Shown here one piece after another: positions 1 to 9,108 of a stretch of 37,403 bases of DNA. This DNA is from an uncultured bacterium. Its GTDB lineage: Bacteria; Bacillota; Clostridia; Lachnospirales; Lachnospiraceae. Each line of letters starts with the position of its first letter. The stretch's first letter is position 1. The position numbers and the translations under genes were made by a program. The notes beneath the pieces were generated by a model that saw only the letters and a program-made list of their open reading frames with translations, had not been told where the DNA came from and ran no database searches. The stretch is taken from assembly GCA_905215405.1 (NCBI GenBank), contig CAJMQE010000033.1, positions 1-37,403 of the forward strand, in the 5' to 3' direction.

Positions 1-64
1 AGGTAAAAAGCTTTGCTGTGATGAATTTTTGCTTACAGCGAAAATAATTCTTATATCCAATATC

Positions 65-93
65 TTGACACAAAATATACCCTATTATATAAT
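65..93 (+). promoter_or_regulatory. Perfect consensus sigma-A promoter
   Basis: TTGACA at 65-70 and TATAAT at 88-93 are separated by exactly 17 bp, a full match to the housekeeping sigma-A consensus. It faces the acidic membrane-protein gene that starts at about 235, giving a leader of roughly 135 nt. No other promoter-like element is needed to explain that gene. Confidence 0.85.
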
Positions 94-234
94 AAAATTT
101 GCGGTTAATTGGAAGATTTTAGTACGGCTTTGACGGTGTTTCCCAAGCTGGAGGCACTTTTTACATACATAGAGAAGGTGCTATATTAGAAAACGTCGAG
201 AAAAGAGAAAGCATGTAAGGGACAGGTGGAGAAA

Positions 235-1362
235 ATGACAGATAAGAAGAATGATTATGACGAAGAACATGTGAAACAGGCGGATTTATACAGAGTTCAC
301 ATCCGCTATATTCTGATAATTTCGGTAATTCTGATATCAGGAACGATTTGTATTGCCAATCAGGGCAATTCTGTATTGAATGCAACATTATCACTGGCAG
401 CAACAATTATTTCTATAATTCTTGCGTCAATTGCGATCTGGCTTTGTGTAACAAGATCTCAGATTACAAAAAATGTAGAGCAGCATGTGAGTGAAAGAAA
501 AAATGTATTGCTGGAAAAGGAAACCCAGGACAGATACGATGATCTATATGAAAAATGTAGTGATCTTGTTACAAAGATCGAAGACATGAATCAGAATCTG
601 GATAAAAAGATGTCTGTACAGCCAATGGATTTAGTGGCAGCAACCTTGGAAGAAAGTGAACCTGTAAATGATGTGCAGCAAACTGATAAAAGTGCTTTAG
701 ATCCTCAGCCTGAGGGTGATTTACAGGTTGAAGAATCAAAAATTAATACAGCTGAAGACAAGAATGAGGAAACAGAGATGTCTGTAGACAATGTAGCTGA
801 AGAAAATGCTGTATCGGATGAATCACAAACTGCACAGGAAAATGCAACAGAAGAAGCAAATGATGATGTGACAAGTCAGAATGATGAACAAGAGCAGGAT
901 ACTGCAAAGGTAGATGCAGAGGATGATGAGACTGCTACACCACAGGAAAATGATGCGGAAGCACAGGATGCGGATGAAACTGACGAAGAAACTGTAGAAA
1001 AGGTCAATGTGGCACAGCTTTTTGCAGAAGATAGAAATGCACTGAGCCCTGAGATGAGAGGAAAAGCAGGTTCATTGGTACTTTATGCGAAGATGAAGGG
1101 CATCATGGATCAGTCCTTGCTTGGAAGTAACTTTGAAAAAGCAGCGGAATACTACACATCTATTAAAGAACTTCCACTTCCAGTCGTTGTTCGATCATTT
1201 AATAATTTTATTGGCGAAATGAACGTAGAAAATAGTGATTACGTTGCATCTGTTACACTGCCAATTCTGATCTGCATGGATGTTGTCAGACTTTTTGATG
1301 ATGATGATGTCAAAGGATATATTGCAGAACAGATGAAGGAAGATGCATCGGTGGCGAAATAA
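235..1362 (+). CDS. Two-pass membrane protein with long acidic linker, unknown function
   Basis: I do not recognise a family. From the ATG at 235 the protein is 375 aa. Two hydrophobic segments (about residues 23-41 and 50-71) form a hairpin near the N-terminus. A likely coiled coil (about 80-125) follows, then a very acidic, low-complexity stretch rich in Glu, Asp, Gln, Asn and Thr (about 130-260), and a C-terminal block of about 110 residues that looks folded (begins VNVAQLFAEDRNAL). A GTG at 226 is an alternative start; I prefer 235 because AGGTGG sits 5 nt upstream of it. The gene is a single unit with its own perfect promoter and a strong terminator. The layout suggests a membrane anchor with a disordered spacer holding a C-terminal domain away from the membrane. 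Which side it faces is not clear, and the function is unknown. Confidence 0.8.
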   Translation: MTDKKNDYDEEHVKQADLYRVHIRYILIISVILISGTICIANQGNSVLNATLSLAATIISIILASIAIWLCVTRSQITKNVEQHVSERKNVLLEKETQDRYDDLYEKCSDLVTKIEDMNQNLDKKMSVQPMDLVAATLEESEPVNDVQQTDKSALDPQPEGDLQVEESKINTAEDKNEETEMSVDNVAEENAVSDESQTAQENATEEANDDVTSQNDEQEQDTAKVDAEDDETATPQENDAEAQDADETDEETVEKVNVAQLFAEDRNALSPEMRGKAGSLVLYAKMKGIMDQSLLGSNFEKAAEYYTSIKELPLPVVVRSFNNFIGEMNVENSDYVASVTLPILICMDVVRLFDDDDVKGYIAEQMKEDASVAK

Positions 1363-1394
1363 TCAATTACAAATGAATACAAGACTAAGACAGA

Positions 1395-1447
1395 AAATCC
1401 TTTCTGCCTGTATGAAATAACAGCGTACAGGCAGAAGGGATTTTTTT
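1395..1447 (+). terminator. Rho-independent terminator
   Basis: A 17-bp stem (1396-1412 with 1426-1442) containing one G-U pair is followed by a run of seven T. It closes the transcript of the acidic membrane-protein gene that ends at 1362. Confidence 0.92.
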
Positions 1448-1510
1448 GTAAAGCAACCTGTATAGGAGTCAAACTGTTCATATTTTCACAGGAAACTGAA
1501 ATACTAATGT

Positions 1511-1539
1511 TTGTATCAGATATGCAAATATGATATAAT
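1511..1539 (+). promoter_or_regulatory. Sigma-A promoter with extended -10
   Basis: TTGTAT (1511-1516), 17 bp, then TATAAT (1534-1539), with the TG of an extended -10 just upstream (TGATATAAT). It lies about 40 bp before the zinc-motif membrane protein and should drive it. Confidence 0.75.
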
Positions 1540-1579
1540 CAGTGGAAAAGCTTTATGATACGATTTTAGGAGATGCAAC

Positions 1580-1945
1580 ATGGATTGTAAACATTATCAG
1601 AAACTGATTAAGGCATTTGATGAACATAAACTTTCTGTCCGTGAACAGGAAGATTTTGTTACGCATATGTTGTCCTGCAGCGATTGTCAGGAAGAATTGG
1701 AAATCTATTATATTATTGAATATGGTCTGAATGACGATGGGAAAATCAGTTATGAGAATGAGGAATACAGGAATCTGATTGAAACATATGATTTTAAATC
1801 ATTTGTAGATAAAAAGTTAAAGGATTCCAGAGAAGAGATCATAAGAGAGAAAATGGCGCATTCAAGAAATGTTTTTCTGTACCTGTTAAGTCAGGTCTTA
1901 GTTGGAATTACAGGTGTGTTCTATATCCTGCAACAACTTCGTTAG
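1580..1945 (+). CDS. Small membrane protein with anti-sigma-type zinc finger
   Basis: 121 aa. The N-terminus carries the arrangement C3 ... H29-x3-C33-x2-C36, the spacing of the zinc-binding anti-sigma (ZAS, zf-HC2) domain that holds ECF sigma factors inactive. A single hydrophobic segment at about residues 97-117 would anchor the C-terminus in the membrane with the finger in the cytoplasm. The start ATG has AGGAG about 7 nt upstream. Known ZAS proteins are normally encoded next to their sigma factor, but neither neighbour here (an acidic membrane protein and polA) is one. It may therefore act on a distant sigma factor or have another zinc-dependent role. The finger is clear from the sequence; the anti-sigma activity is inference. 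Confidence 0.72.
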   Translation: MDCKHYQKLIKAFDEHKLSVREQEDFVTHMLSCSDCQEELEIYYIIEYGLNDDGKISYENEEYRNLIETYDFKSFVDKKLKDSREEIIREKMAHSRNVFLYLLSQVLVGITGVFYILQQLR

Positions 1946-2129
1946 AAAACATGGGGATGAAGTGCTCAGAAAAAATAGTAAGAACAGTAAGTGCAAAACG
2001 ATAATAATTAAGCAAACGTAAAAATAGTATTTATGCACTGGTGCAATAAAAATGACAAGACATATTTAGTAACTGATGCGGGTCAGGCATGAAAACGTTG
2101 TAGTGCTGGTTCGCTGGAAAGAGGTAATG

Positions 2130-4772
2130 ATGAGTAAAAAAATGGTACTGATAGATGGACATAGTATTTTGAACAGGGCGTTCTACGGTGTACCTGATCT
2201 AACAAATGCAGAAGGAATTCACACAAATGCCATGTATGGATTTTTAAATATTATGTTCAAGATCCTTGAGGAAGAAAATGCGGACTATCTGACCGTAGCA
2301 TTCGATCTGAGTGCACCTACATTTCGCCATAAAATGTTCGATGCATATAAAGGAACAAGAAAACCAATGCCACAGGAACTGAGACAGCAGGTACCTCTGA
2401 TTAAAGAAGTTCTGAAGGCAATGCACATCCGAATCGTAGAAAAAGAAGGATTTGAAGCGGATGATCTTTTAGGAACACTTTCAAAAAAAGGAGAAGAAGC
2501 AGGCTTGGAAGTGTCAGTACTTTCCGGTGACAGAGATTTATTACAGCTTGCAACGGATAAGGTCAAAATTCGAATCCCGAAGACGAAAAAGGGAGTTACA
2601 GAGGTAGAAAATTATAATGCGGCAGATGTAAGCGAAGTCTATGGCGTTACACCAAAAGAATTTATTGATGTAAAGGCACTGATGGGCGATACAGCTGATA
2701 ATATTCCGGGCGCACCTGGAATTGGCGAAAAGACAGCAACAGCATTGATCAAGAAATTTCATACAATTGAAAATGCACATGAGCATATCGAAGACGTTAC
2801 CCCACCAAAGGCAAAAAATTCTTTGATGGAGAATTATGAGCAGGTGGAGATGAGTAAAGCGCTTGCAACAATCAATGTAAATGTTGATCTGGACTACAAA
2901 CTCGAAGATGCTGTACTGGATGATATGTACACACCAGAAGCGTATGAATTATGTAAAAAGTATAACTTTAAAACTTTACTCAAGAAGTTCGATACCGATA
3001 CAGTAAATCAGGAACAACCTGATATTTATCAGTATTTCAGCTGCCTGACTGAATTTGAACAGGTCGAAGAAGCATTTAGTGAGGCTGTAGGGGCAGAACG
3101 TTTTGCTTTTTATCTTTTGTGCGAAGAGAGCGAGCTTTATGGCATTGCAATGGCATATCAGGAAAATAGCGCAGTCTATATTCCAGTTCAGGGATTTGTC
3201 ACACAGGAATATCTAAAAGAAAAATTAAAGACGGTATTGGCCGGTAATGGTAAATATGTGTCTCTGAATATAAAAGACAAGCTGGATGTGATTGCGGACA
3301 CAGATTATGAAAAGATTACAGATAGTGGTCTTGGTGCATATCTGCTTAATCCATTGCAGGATGCTTATTCTTATGAAGACCTGGGTAGAGATTTTCTTGG
3401 ACTTATGCTCCCATCACAGGTGGAACTGCTTGGAAAACTTTCTGTTAAAAAAGCATCTGAGGACAGTCAAGCTATGACAAAATATGCATGCCTTAATGCA
3501 TATGTGATCTATTGGGCATGGCCTAAGATCGAAGAACAGTTAAAAGCAACAGAGATGTATGAACTTTTTGAAACAATCGAAATGCCACTTCTGTTTGTTC
3601 TTTACGATATGCAGCGGGAAGGCGTTATGGTCGATAAAGACAGTCTGAAAGCTTATGGTGACAGATTACAGACAAGAATCGTTGAACTTGAGCAGCAGAT
3701 CTATCAGCTTGCGGGAGAAGAATTTAATATCAATTCTCCAAAGCAGCTTGGTGTGATTCTGTTTGAAAAACTTGAAATGCCAAATGCAAAGAAGACCAAG
3801 AGCGGGTATTCAACAGCAGCCGATATTCTGGATAAACTTGCAGGTGATCATGAAATTGTCAGATACATTTTAGAATACCGTCAGTTGACGAAATTAAAAT
3901 CAACCTATGCGGATGGGCTTGCCAATTACATTGGAGAAGATAAGAGAATTCATGGAAAGTTTAATCAGACTATTACGGCTACAGGGCGTATCAGTAGTAC
4001 AGAACCAAATCTTCAGAATATTCCGATCCGCATGGAACTGGGACGTGAAATTCGAAAAGTATTTATTCCTAAAGAAGGCTGTGTATTGATCGACGCGGAT
4101 TATTCCCAGATTGAACTTCGTATCCTTGCACATTTATCAGCGGATGAAAAGCTGATAGAAGCATATAATTCAGAACAGGATATTCATAGAATTACAGCTT
4201 CACAGGTCTTCCATACTCCGGTTGAAGAAGTTACAAAACAGCAGAGAAGTAATGCAAAAGCTGTTAATTTTGGTATCATTTATGGAATTAGTTCTTTTGG
4301 ACTGAGCCAGGATCTGAGTATTTCGAAGAAAGAAGCAAATGAGTATATCAAAAAGTATTTCGAAACCTATCCAGCAATTAAAGCATTTATTGACGGACTG
4401 GTTGAAAGTGCAAAGGAAAAGGGGTATTCCGTAACTGAATTTAACAGAAGACGTCCAATTCCAGAATTGAAATCAAGCAATTTTATGCAGCGATCCTTTG
4501 GTGAAAGAATCGCTATGAATGCGCCTATTCAGGGAACGGCAGCAGATATTATAAAAATTGCCATGATCAAGGTCAATCGTGCATTAAAAGAGGCCAATCT
4601 AAAATCAAAACTGATTTTACAGGTACACGATGAACTTTTAATCGAGACCTATCTGGATGAAGTGGATCAAGTGAAAAAGATCCTTGAGGATAATATGCTG
4701 AATGCTGTCAAATTGAGAGTACCGCTGGAAATAGATATGAATGTTGGTAACAGCTGGTTTGAAGCACATTAA
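2130..4772 (+). CDS. polA: DNA polymerase I
   Basis: Family A DNA polymerase of 880 aa that fills gaps and removes RNA primers during repair and lagging-strand synthesis. The N-terminal 5'-3' exonuclease domain shows GFEADD, SGDRDLLQL and the helix-hairpin-helix stretch MGDTADNIPGAPGIGEKT. The polymerase domain has motif A (DADYSQIELR, Asp at about 655), motif B (RSNAKAVNFGIIYG, about 706) and motif C (QVHDEL, about 831-836). The middle 3'-5' exonuclease domain lacks the DxE metal motif (it reads FYLLCEESELYGIAM), so proofreading is probably absent, as in Bacillus-type Pol I. The reading frame is open from 2076, but the start is taken at the second ATG of the ATGATG at 2127-2132 because GAGG lies 5 nt before it. 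No clear promoter is visible in the roughly 185 bp upstream, although a perfect inverted repeat TGCAC-TG-GTGCA lies at 2034-2045. Confidence 0.97.
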   Translation: MSKKMVLIDGHSILNRAFYGVPDLTNAEGIHTNAMYGFLNIMFKILEEENADYLTVAFDLSAPTFRHKMFDAYKGTRKPMPQELRQQVPLIKEVLKAMHIRIVEKEGFEADDLLGTLSKKGEEAGLEVSVLSGDRDLLQLATDKVKIRIPKTKKGVTEVENYNAADVSEVYGVTPKEFIDVKALMGDTADNIPGAPGIGEKTATALIKKFHTIENAHEHIEDVTPPKAKNSLMENYEQVEMSKALATINVNVDLDYKLEDAVLDDMYTPEAYELCKKYNFKTLLKKFDTDTVNQEQPDIYQYFSCLTEFEQVEEAFSEAVGAERFAFYLLCEESELYGIAMAYQENSAVYIPVQGFVTQEYLKEKLKTVLAGNGKYVSLNIKDKLDVIADTDYEKITDSGLGAYLLNPLQDAYSYEDLGRDFLGLMLPSQVELLGKLSVKKASEDSQAMTKYACLNAYVIYWAWPKIEEQLKATEMYELFETIEMPLLFVLYDMQREGVMVDKDSLKAYGDRLQTRIVELEQQIYQLAGEEFNINSPKQLGVILFEKLEMPNAKKTKSGYSTAADILDKLAGDHEIVRYILEYRQLTKLKSTYADGLANYIGEDKRIHGKFNQTITATGRISSTEPNLQNIPIRMELGREIRKVFIPKEGCVLIDADYSQIELRILAHLSADEKLIEAYNSEQDIHRITASQVFHTPVEEVTKQQRSNAKAVNFGIIYGISSFGLSQDLSISKKEANEYIKKYFETYPAIKAFIDGLVESAKEKGYSVTEFNRRRPIPELKSSNFMQRSFGERIAMNAPIQGTAADIIKIAMIKVNRALKEANLKSKLILQVHDELLIETYLDEVDQVKKILEDNMLNAVKLRVPLEIDMNVGNSWFEAH

Positions 4773-4845
4773 GATCAGGCAAAAGACCAAAGAAGATAAG
4801 ACACTATAGATCATGAAAGATGAATACTGGAAGAGAGGCTGAAAA

Positions 4846-5463
4846 ATGTACGTTATAGGAATTACAGGTGGCGTTGGTGCAGGAAAATCAACGGTACTGG
4901 ATCTGTTGAAAAAGAATTTCAATTGCGAGATCATTATGGCTGATGATGTGGCAAAAGATCTGATGGAACCAGGACAGAAGGGATATCAGAAAGTCGTGGA
5001 AGTATTTGGGGAAGATATCCTGCTTGCAGATAAGGAAATCGACAGAAAGAAACTGGCATCTATCGTATTTACCAGCAAAAATAAGCTGATGGTCCTTAAT
5101 TCCATTATTCATCCGTTAGTGAAAAAACAGATTATAGAAAATGTTGGACGATTGAAATGTGAAGAAAAATATGATTATATATTTATAGAGGCTGCTTTGC
5201 TTGTCGAAGAACATTATAATATTATCTGTGACGAATTGTGGTATATTTCTGCAGATGATAAAGTGAGAGCACAAAGACTGAGGGAGAGCCGTGGATATGA
5301 TGATGAGCGGATTCAGGAAACATTTGCAAATCAGCTTTCTCCTGACGAATTCAGAAAGCACTGCAGAGTAGAAATAAAAAATGATAAAAGTCTGGAAGAC
5401 ACACTGGAACAGCTTCGTTATGAGCTGAACAGATGTCAAAATGAACTTACAAAAGAAAAATGA
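4846..5463 (+). CDS. coaE: Dephospho-CoA kinase
   Basis: 205 aa, the usual family length. It phosphorylates the 3'-hydroxyl of dephospho-CoA with ATP, the last step of coenzyme A synthesis, in the cytoplasm. The Walker A loop GGVGAGKS is at residues 8-15, followed by a conserved Asp-Asp pair (MADDVAKDL) and the RLRESRGYDDERI lid region. The ribosome site GAGAGG is 7 nt before the ATG. It follows polA by 73 bp with no terminator between, so the two are probably co-transcribed; polA-coaE adjacency is common in Firmicutes. Confidence 0.95.
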   Translation: MYVIGITGGVGAGKSTVLDLLKKNFNCEIIMADDVAKDLMEPGQKGYQKVVEVFGEDILLADKEIDRKKLASIVFTSKNKLMVLNSIIHPLVKKQIIENVGRLKCEEKYDYIFIEAALLVEEHYNIICDELWYISADDKVRAQRLRESRGYDDERIQETFANQLSPDEFRKHCRVEIKNDKSLEDTLEQLRYELNRCQNELTKEK

Positions 5464-5525
5464 AAATGAGATAGATGTGCGGATAGTTATATTTTTGAAA
5501 TTCCCGCACGGAAACGAGGGATATT

Positions 5526-7748
5526 ATGGATAATTTAACACAAAATCAGGACAGTCTTGTATTTGGACTGGATATTGGTACACGTAATGTCGTCGGAGTC
5601 GTTGGATATATGGAGCGTGACAAATTTCGTGTGGTCGGAATGGCCGCAAAAGAACATGACACAAGAGCCATGCTCGATGGACAGATTCACGATATCTATA
5701 AAGTTGGAGATACCATCCGTTATGTAAAGAATGTTTTGGAACAGCAGCTGGATACCAAACTTTCCGATGTCTGCATTGCTGCTGCCGGACGAGTACTGAA
5801 AACGGTAAATGTATCTTCAGATTATGAATTTGAAGAAGAGACAAGAGTGACACAGGAGCATATATACTCTTTAAAACTGCTCGCTGTTGAAAAAGCATAT
5901 AATCAGATCAATGCGAATACAGGAAAGGAAAAATTCTATTGCGTAGGCAATACACCTGTTAAATTTATGCTGAATGATTATGACATTAATAATCTAGAAG
6001 GACATAAAGCAAACAAGATCGGTGTAGAACTGATTGCAACATTTCTTCCGGATGAAGTCGTAGATGGATTATACGAGGCGGTTAATTATGCAGGCCTTCA
6101 GGTAGCCAATCTGACATTGGAACCTATTGCTGCGATTAATATAGCAATACCAGAACAGTATCGACTGTTAAATATTGCGCTGATCGATGTTGGCGCTGGT
6201 ACATCCGATATTTGTATTACAAAAGACGGTAGTATAGTTGCCTATGGAATGATTCCATTTGCTGGCGATGAAATTACGGAAGTGATTGCCAAGACCTGTC
6301 TTGTTGATTTTAATACGGCAGAGACCATAAAGCTTGATAGCAATGAAAAAGAAATTGTTACATATAAGGATATCATGGGTCTGACACAGGAGGTATCCTC
6401 AAAACAGCTTCGTGAATCCATTAGTGGTGTCGTTGATAAGATAGCAAAAGCTGCTGCAGATAAGATCAAAGAGATCAATGGTGGTAAATCTACAAATGCA
6501 GTCTTTGTTGTTGGTGGTGGCGGAAAGATCCTTGGCTACACGGAAAAAGTCGCTGAATGTCTTGAATTGCCAAAAGAACGAGTAGCAGTCAGAGGAGAAG
6601 AAGTACTGACTACAGTAGATTTCCTTGTGGATAATTTTAAAAAGGATTCCCTGTATGTAACACCTGTTGGTATTTGCACCAATTACTATAGCCAGAAGAA
6701 CAGTTTTGTATTTATAAATGTGAATGACCAGCGTGTTAAATTATATGATAATAATCGTTTGACTGTTGTAGATGCAGTCATGCAGATCGGATTCCCAAAT
6801 GAGAAGCTTTTCCCTAGAAGAGGCAAAGAGCTGAATTTCAAGATCAATGGAAAATCCAGAATGATCAGAGGTACAGCAGGAGAAGGGTCTGTCGTAAAAC
6901 TGAATGGAAAACCGGCAAATCTGAATTCAAAGATCACACAAAATGATGTGATCGATGTGACGGAATCGACAGTTGGGCAGCCAGCAGTACTTTCAATTGG
7001 CCAACTCGAAGAATTTAATTCTACGATCACATTTGTTGTGAATGATAAAATGGTACCTTGTCCAAAGTTCGCCTATGTTAACGGAGAACTGAAGTCTGAA
7101 TTTTATGATATTCAGGAAGGCGATGACATCAATATGGAGAATTTCTATACTGTGGCACAGCTTTTCGAATTTCTGGACATGGATCTGACGGATATGGATA
7201 TCTATGTAAATAATGAACTTGCTGACCGTGAGACAAAAGTTTACGAGAATTTCTCTGTTGCATTAAAACCTCATTTTAGCAGTACTGTAAATAATTCTGA
7301 TCGTACAGCAGATGATGGTGCTGATCTTTCGGACGTGGCCGCAACAGAGGAACCAGTAGAATACCATAAATCTTTTATGCCGAATCACGAAAGATTCAGA
7401 CGTGCAATGAATGAGGCATCAGGTGAACCGACAGATAACGGGGAAACAGAGCAGGTAGCATTTGATGAAGGTGGAGCCGAGGAGACACAGGCACCCGAAC
7501 AGAATTTGGAAAATGATGAAAAAGAAGATGATACAGAGAAGGAAATACATATCTTTATCAACAAAGAACCTGTCAGATTGTATGGTAAAAAAAGATATAT
7601 TCTTGTAGATCTGTTTGATTTCTATCAGTTCGATCTTACCAGACCACAGGGAAATATTGTGCTGAATCTGAATGGAGAACCGGGAGAATATACGGCTAAA
7701 CTTAAAGATGGTGATATGGTCGATCTGTACTGGGAAAAGATAGAATAG
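5526..7748 (+). CDS. FtsA-like actin-fold ATPase with repeated C-terminal domains
   Basis: 740 aa. The N-terminal part is an FtsA/PilM-type actin-fold ATPase: phosphate-1 loop VFGLDIGTRNV at about residues 12-22, phosphate-2 loop LIDVGAGTSD at about 220 and an adenosine-type motif FVVGGGGK at about 328. Ordinary FtsA ends near 420 residues; this protein continues for another 320. Two C-terminal segments are plainly related: residues about 394-480 (FINVNDQRVKLYDNNR) and about 674-740 (FINKEPVRLYGKKR). A third, more distant copy lies around 495-595, and an acidic linker (about 605-670) precedes the last copy. Each looks like a small beta-rich domain, possibly beta-grasp. There is no C-terminal amphipathic helix of the kind that ties FtsA to the membrane. 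It is probably a cell-division or envelope-assembly ATPase with a specialised interaction tail, and not the sole classical FtsA. GAGGG lies 6 nt before the start. Confidence 0.8.
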   Translation: MDNLTQNQDSLVFGLDIGTRNVVGVVGYMERDKFRVVGMAAKEHDTRAMLDGQIHDIYKVGDTIRYVKNVLEQQLDTKLSDVCIAAAGRVLKTVNVSSDYEFEEETRVTQEHIYSLKLLAVEKAYNQINANTGKEKFYCVGNTPVKFMLNDYDINNLEGHKANKIGVELIATFLPDEVVDGLYEAVNYAGLQVANLTLEPIAAINIAIPEQYRLLNIALIDVGAGTSDICITKDGSIVAYGMIPFAGDEITEVIAKTCLVDFNTAETIKLDSNEKEIVTYKDIMGLTQEVSSKQLRESISGVVDKIAKAAADKIKEINGGKSTNAVFVVGGGGKILGYTEKVAECLELPKERVAVRGEEVLTTVDFLVDNFKKDSLYVTPVGICTNYYSQKNSFVFINVNDQRVKLYDNNRLTVVDAVMQIGFPNEKLFPRRGKELNFKINGKSRMIRGTAGEGSVVKLNGKPANLNSKITQNDVIDVTESTVGQPAVLSIGQLEEFNSTITFVVNDKMVPCPKFAYVNGELKSEFYDIQEGDDINMENFYTVAQLFEFLDMDLTDMDIYVNNELADRETKVYENFSVALKPHFSSTVNNSDRTADDGADLSDVAATEEPVEYHKSFMPNHERFRRAMNEASGEPTDNGETEQVAFDEGGAEETQAPEQNLENDEKEDDTEKEIHIFINKEPVRLYGKKRYILVDLFDFYQFDLTRPQGNIVLNLNGEPGEYTAKLKDGDMVDLYWEKIE

Positions 7749-7781
7749 ACAAGCCTAAAATTTAATTAAAGGATAAATAAA

Positions 7782-8579
7782 ATGAGAATGATGAGTATTG
7801 CCAGTGGAAGCAGTGGAAACTGCATTTACATTGGCTCAGATAACACACATATATTAATAGATGCAGGAGTAAGTCGGAAAAAAATCGTTGAGGGCCTGAA
7901 AAGGGCAGATCTTTCTCTCTCTGATATATCTGCAATTTTCGTTACACATGAACATATCGATCATATTAAGGGAATTGGCGTCATTTCCAGAAAGGAAGAG
8001 ACTCCGATCTACGCAACAGCTGGTACGATTGAGGGAATCAGAGGAACATCTTCACTTGGAGCTGTTTCCGAAGAAGTTTACCACATTGTAAATGCTGATC
8101 AGGAAATGCAGATCGATGATCTTTGTATTCATCCCTTTACAATTTCACATGATGCAAATGAACCTGTGGCATATACGGTGACCAGTGGAAATGAAAAAAT
8201 GAGCGTAATTACGGATCTTGGTAAATATGACGACTACATAGTGGATAATCTGAAAGGAAGCAATTCTCTTTTGATTGAAGCAAACCATGATATCAAAATG
8301 CTTCAGGTCGGCAGTTATCCATATTATTTAAAACAGCGTATTCTTGGAGACAGAGGACATTTGTCCAATGAAACATCAGGTCGTCTGCTTTCTGATCTGC
8401 TGTGCGATAATTTAAAAAATGTCATGCTGGGACATTTGTCCAAAGAAAACAATTATGAACAGCTGGCATATGAAACGGTAAGACTGGAAATTGATCTTGG
8501 TGATAATGGATATAAAGCATCTGATTTTGCTATTTCCGTGGCACCGCGTGATGTTCCATCAGAAATATTTGAATTATAA
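7782..8579 (+). CDS. Metallo-beta-lactamase-fold hydrolase, YycJ/WalJ type
   Basis: 265 aa. The metal-binding motif THEHIDH is at residues 55-61 (ligands H56, H58, D60, H61) with further conserved positions SHDANEPVAY and GHLSNE. The N-terminal SIASGSSGNCIYI is typical of the YycJ/WalJ branch, which is related to DNA and RNA nucleases and linked in Bacillus to coordinating cell division with replication. Here it is not beside walKR but follows the FtsA-like gene by 33 bp, probably in one operon. AAAGGA lies about 9 nt before the ATG. Family membership is clear; the substrate is not. Confidence 0.88.
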   Translation: MRMMSIASGSSGNCIYIGSDNTHILIDAGVSRKKIVEGLKRADLSLSDISAIFVTHEHIDHIKGIGVISRKEETPIYATAGTIEGIRGTSSLGAVSEEVYHIVNADQEMQIDDLCIHPFTISHDANEPVAYTVTSGNEKMSVITDLGKYDDYIVDNLKGSNSLLIEANHDIKMLQVGSYPYYLKQRILGDRGHLSNETSGRLLSDLLCDNLKNVMLGHLSKENNYEQLAYETVRLEIDLGDNGYKASDFAISVAPRDVPSEIFEL

Positions 8580-8611
8580 TACATTTTTTTTGAATAATTT
8601 TCTTATTTTGT

Positions 8612-8640
8612 TTGAAAATTTTGATAATTTATGGTATATT
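8612..8640 (+). promoter_or_regulatory. Sigma-A promoter for the ACT/UPF0210 operon
   Basis: TTGAAA (8612-8617), 17 bp, TATATT (8635-8640), with TGG forming an extended -10. Transcription would begin near 8647, leaving a leader of about 147 nt before the ACT-domain gene. Confidence 0.72.
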
Positions 8641-8646
8641 GGGATA

Positions 8647-8793
8647 ATTAATAATTAAATTTATTACAGAGATGTATCAGTGTGATAAAGAAGTCAAACA
8701 GTAAAACACGTCAATACCCGCAGAAATTATTAGATTTTTGCTGCGTGTGATCATGCTGATTTGCGCGTGAATAGCGCAGGAATGGAGGAAATT
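8647..8793 (+). promoter_or_regulatory. Structured 5' leader of the ACT/UPF0210 operon
   Basis: The predicted leader holds at least three hairpins: TATCA-GTG-TGATA (8675-8687); a larger arm with GCAG and CTGC in the 8704-8747 region; and TGCGC with GCGCA (8762-8766 / 8774-8778), which ends 5 nt before the GGAGG ribosome site. A leader this long ending in a hairpin against the ribosome site could be a cis-regulatory RNA. I do not recognise a known riboswitch class. Confidence 0.4.
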
Positions 8794-9066
8794 ATGAAAA
8801 AAACTATTATTACAGTCGTCGGCAAAGATACAGTCGGTATCATTGCAAAAGTTTGTACATACCTTGCGGATACAGGTGTTAACATTCTTGATATCTCTCA
8901 GACAATCGTTCAGGGCTATTTTAACATGATGATGATCGTTGATACAGGTGATGCAACAAAGGCTTTTGATGTTGTTTCCAGCGATCTTGAAAAACTTGGT
9001 GAAGATATCGGTGTCGTAATCAAGTGTCAGAGAGAAGAAATTTTTGATATGATGCATAGAATCTAA
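8794..9066 (+). CDS. ACT-domain protein (UPF0237 family)
   Basis: 90 aa, a single ACT domain with a short tail: KKTIITVVGKDTVGIIAKV, then the typical NILDISQTI strand. Stand-alone ACT proteins of this family (related to the regulatory half of GcvR) are thought to bind amino acids and act as sensors. The start is at 8794, after GGAGG with 5-nt spacing; the frame is open from 8761, but that start has no ribosome site. It sits 42 bp upstream of a UPF0210 gene, a pairing conserved in many Firmicutes, which implies a joint function. Ligand unknown. Confidence 0.9.
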   Translation: MKKTIITVVGKDTVGIIAKVCTYLADTGVNILDISQTIVQGYFNMMMIVDTGDATKAFDVVSSDLEKLGEDIGVVIKCQREEIFDMMHRI

Positions 9067-9108
9067 AAAGATAAAAGCATAGAATCTAAAGAAAGTAGAG
9101 TGTTAGAC

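Noticed and set aside
2034..2045. Operator for polA
   Set aside because: The palindrome TGCAC-TG-GTGCA is real, but no promoter can be placed next to it, so a regulatory role is unsupported.
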